From Bacteroidota bacterium (GTDB taxonomy: Bacteria; Bacteroidota; Bacteroidia; Bacteroidales; VadinHA17), in assembly GCA_021816545.1 (NCBI GenBank), contig JAKAXP010000120.1, forward strand, positions 1 to 7,279: DNA of 7,279 nt, in the 5' to 3' direction. Below are positions 6,221 through 7,279 of this stretch, one piece after another; position 1 is the stretch's first letter; each line of letters starts with the position of its first letter. Position numbers and translations under genes: made by a program. Under the pieces are notes generated by a model, which worked only from the letters and a program-made list of their open reading frames with translations, had not been told where the DNA came from and made no database searches.

Positions 6221-6341
6221 TCTCCGGCAGCGCACTGCATTCTGATCCCCAGCCTCCTGTTGTAAACTGATTACCGGCTTCGGGTTATAAACTGATCACT
6301 GGCTACCCGCGATAATCTGATCACCGGCTTCCCGGGCAACA
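6217..6341. repeat. Degenerate tandem repeat, five 25-bp units
   Basis: Five consecutive 25-bp units start at 6217, 6242, 6267, 6292 and 6317, with no gaps. All five begin CTGAT and have GC at positions 11-12; the consensus start is CTGATCACCGGCTTCC, with an A/T-rich end (TAAA or similar) in the middle three. By eye, the best pairs agree at 17-18 of 25 positions (units 2/3, 3/5 and 4/5); the first unit is the most diverged, with 14 matches to the fifth. The first unit contains the mntP stop codon (6218-6220). The period is not a multiple of three. The array fills about two thirds of the convergent mntP-PHP gap. Function unknown: an old minisatellite, or spaced binding sites one unit apart. 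Confidence 0.75.
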
Positions 6342-6418
6342 GCGCTGACATAACACTGTTGGAAGGCAGCTTTTGCCTGGGCTGACGGCACATTCTCCCG
6401 GATCAGCAAACCCTGATC
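6337..6418. other. Remaining part of the convergent mntP/PHP gap, with three short hairpins
   Basis: Three small inverted repeats can be drawn here: CAACAG/CTGTTG (6337-6342 with 6356-6361, 13-nt loop), AGGCA/TGCCT (6364-6368 with 6374-6378, 5-nt loop) and GATCAG/CTGATC (6401-6406 with 6413-6418, 6-nt loop, touching the PHP stop codon). None is followed by a T-tract in either direction, so I do not call an intrinsic terminator for mntP or for the PHP gene. No credible ORF is present. They may serve as weak transcript ends or be chance pairings. Confidence 0.25.
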
Positions 6419-7203
6419 TAAAACGGTATCATGTACCGCTCCCTCCTGTCAAAGACAGCCATTTCCCTGTATCCGGCCCTTTTAAGGAGCTCATATGCCT
6501 CTTTGAAATACTGACCTGTCCGTTCCGGAAAATGGGCATCGGAATTGACACATACCGGTACGCCGTGTTCGGCGAAAATGTTAAGATACTTCCTGTCCGG
6601 ATAAAAATCATGCAGCGGCTTGTTCCGGCCGTTTGTATTGAGCTCGAAGGCAACATCATGTATCTCGAACGCTGAGGCCATCATGCTGTACAGGTGTGTG
6701 ATTTCGGCATCCGGACTAAACCGGTGAATCCTCACAAGGTCAGGGTGCCCCATTATGTCAAAGAATCCTGTCGATGCTGCTTCACATACCAGGTTGAAGT
6801 AATTTTCATAGATCAGGTCAATATCCTTTCCGATATAAAATTCCGGACCGAGATCAACTGTTTCAGCGCCGAGATAGTGAACGGAACCGATTATGTAGTC
6901 AAACGGCAAAGAGTTGATAATATATTCTGTTTCCTTTTCCTTGCCGGGAAGGTAATCTATCTCGAGGCCCAGCCTTACAGCTATTTCACTGTGCTCCTTC
7001 TTAAGCCGGAGGATGTGTTCGGCGTAGTCCGGCAGCTTTTTGTGATCCATGCACCATAAGGTGTCGCCTCCCGAGGGATTAAGATGGTCAGAAAACCCTA
7101 TCTCCTTAAGACCCAGCTTAATGGCTGCCTCGATATATGCCTCCGGCTCACGTTTCCCGTCACTGTACCTTGTGTGCAGGTGATAGTCAGTCCCGTATAT
7201 CAT
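6418..7203 (-). CDS. PHP-domain phosphoesterase, histidinol-phosphatase-like
   Basis: 261-aa metal-dependent phosphoesterase of the PHP superfamily, closest by eye to the HisK/HisJ (YtvP-like) histidinol-phosphatase family, which dephosphorylates L-histidinol phosphate. The metal-binding set appears complete: His8 and His10 in DYHLHTRYSDG (6-16), His40 in GFSDH (36-40), Glu81 in GLEIDY (79-84), His109 in IGSVHYL (105-111), His153 in MGHPDL (151-156), and Asp222 and His224 in VNSDAHFPE (219-227). ELNTNGRNKP (187-196) is also typical. The start MIYGTDYHLH places the first motif at the N-terminus, as in the family. No his genes are linked, so histidine biosynthesis is only one possibility; other PHP enzymes of this size act on different phosphomonoesters. 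The fold is certain, the substrate is not. Confidence 0.88.
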   Translation of the reverse strand: MIYGTDYHLHTRYSDGKREPEAYIEAAIKLGLKEIGFSDHLNPSGGDTLWCMDHKKLPDYAEHILRLKKEHSEIAVRLGLEIDYLPGKEKETEYIINSLPFDYIIGSVHYLGAETVDLGPEFYIGKDIDLIYENYFNLVCEAASTGFFDIMGHPDLVRIHRFSPDAEITHLYSMMASAFEIHDVAFELNTNGRNKPLHDFYPDRKYLNIFAEHGVPVCVNSDAHFPERTGQYFKEAYELLKRAGYREMAVFDRRERYMIPF

Positions 7204-7231
7204 TTTTTCATTGTTTTACAGCACCCATGCT

Positions 7232-7239
7232 CAAAAATA
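7232..7239 (-). promoter_or_regulatory. Candidate -7 promoter box for the PHP gene
   Basis: TATTTTTG on the minus strand is an exact match to the Bacteroidota TAnnTTTG box, 28 bp before the PHP start codon, which would give a leader of roughly 20 nt. The octamer is the same as the one preceding mntP. No TTTG is present at the expected upstream distance, so the -33 element is missing or degenerate. The remaining sequence up to the right edge shows no other feature. Confidence 0.45.
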
Positions 7240-7279
7240 TGAAAGGTGAACGAATATTGTCACGGATTGTTCTAATTTT

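Noticed and set aside
6217..6341. CRISPR array interpretation of the 25-bp periodicity
   Set aside because: There are no spacers; the units abut directly and are degenerate, unlike CRISPR repeats, and no cas gene is present.
6373..6675. 100-codon plus-strand ORF entering the PHP gene
   Set aside because: Most of it is antisense to the PHP coding region and its composition shows no domain.

Overview
The window looks like a chromosomal segment of a Bacteroidota member, probably Bacteroidales-like. The evidence is a DUF4271 membrane protein next to a divergent stand-alone HemD, rnpA placed between hemD and an S41 peptidase instead of beside rpmH, deoC close to dtd, the near absence of Shine-Dalgarno sequences, and promoter-like TAnnTTTG boxes of the Bacteroidota type. 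All genes look like ordinary core or housekeeping genes. I see no phage, transposon, CRISPR array, RNA gene or defence island.

Minus-strand block, 1-5593. In transcription order (right to left) it holds dtd (D-aminoacyl-tRNA deacylase), a 14-TM DHA2-type MFS transporter overlapping dtd by 4 bp, a 95-bp gap with a perfect inverted repeat, deoC (deoxyribose-phosphate aldolase), a DUF4271 membrane protein, hemD (uroporphyrinogen-III synthase), a strong hairpin plus U-tract, rnpA (RNase P protein) and the N-terminal 220 codons of an S41/Ctp-type protease that runs off the left edge. Gaps of 9, 37, 66 and 20 bp suggest that deoC to the protease is one transcription unit, divided by the hairpin just before rnpA.

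Plus-strand gene, 5654-6220. mntP (manganese efflux) is divergent from dtd. The short region between them carries a near-symmetric A/T inverted repeat that also supplies a TAnnTTTG box for mntP. A convergent 197-bp region follows; its left part is a previously unmarked array of five degenerate 25-bp units, the first of which includes the mntP stop codon.

Right end. A minus-strand PHP-family phosphoesterase (histidinol-phosphatase-like) occupies 6418-7203, with its own TAnnTTTG box upstream.

The genes do not form one pathway. They cover translation quality control, nucleoside salvage, tetrapyrrole synthesis, tRNA processing, periplasmic proteolysis and metal homeostasis. The items most worth a second look are regulatory or structural: the 25-bp repeat array, the hairpin whose U-tract ends 3 nt before the rnpA start codon, and the palindromes ahead of deoC and mntP. 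I did not find evidence for an undescribed multi-gene system.
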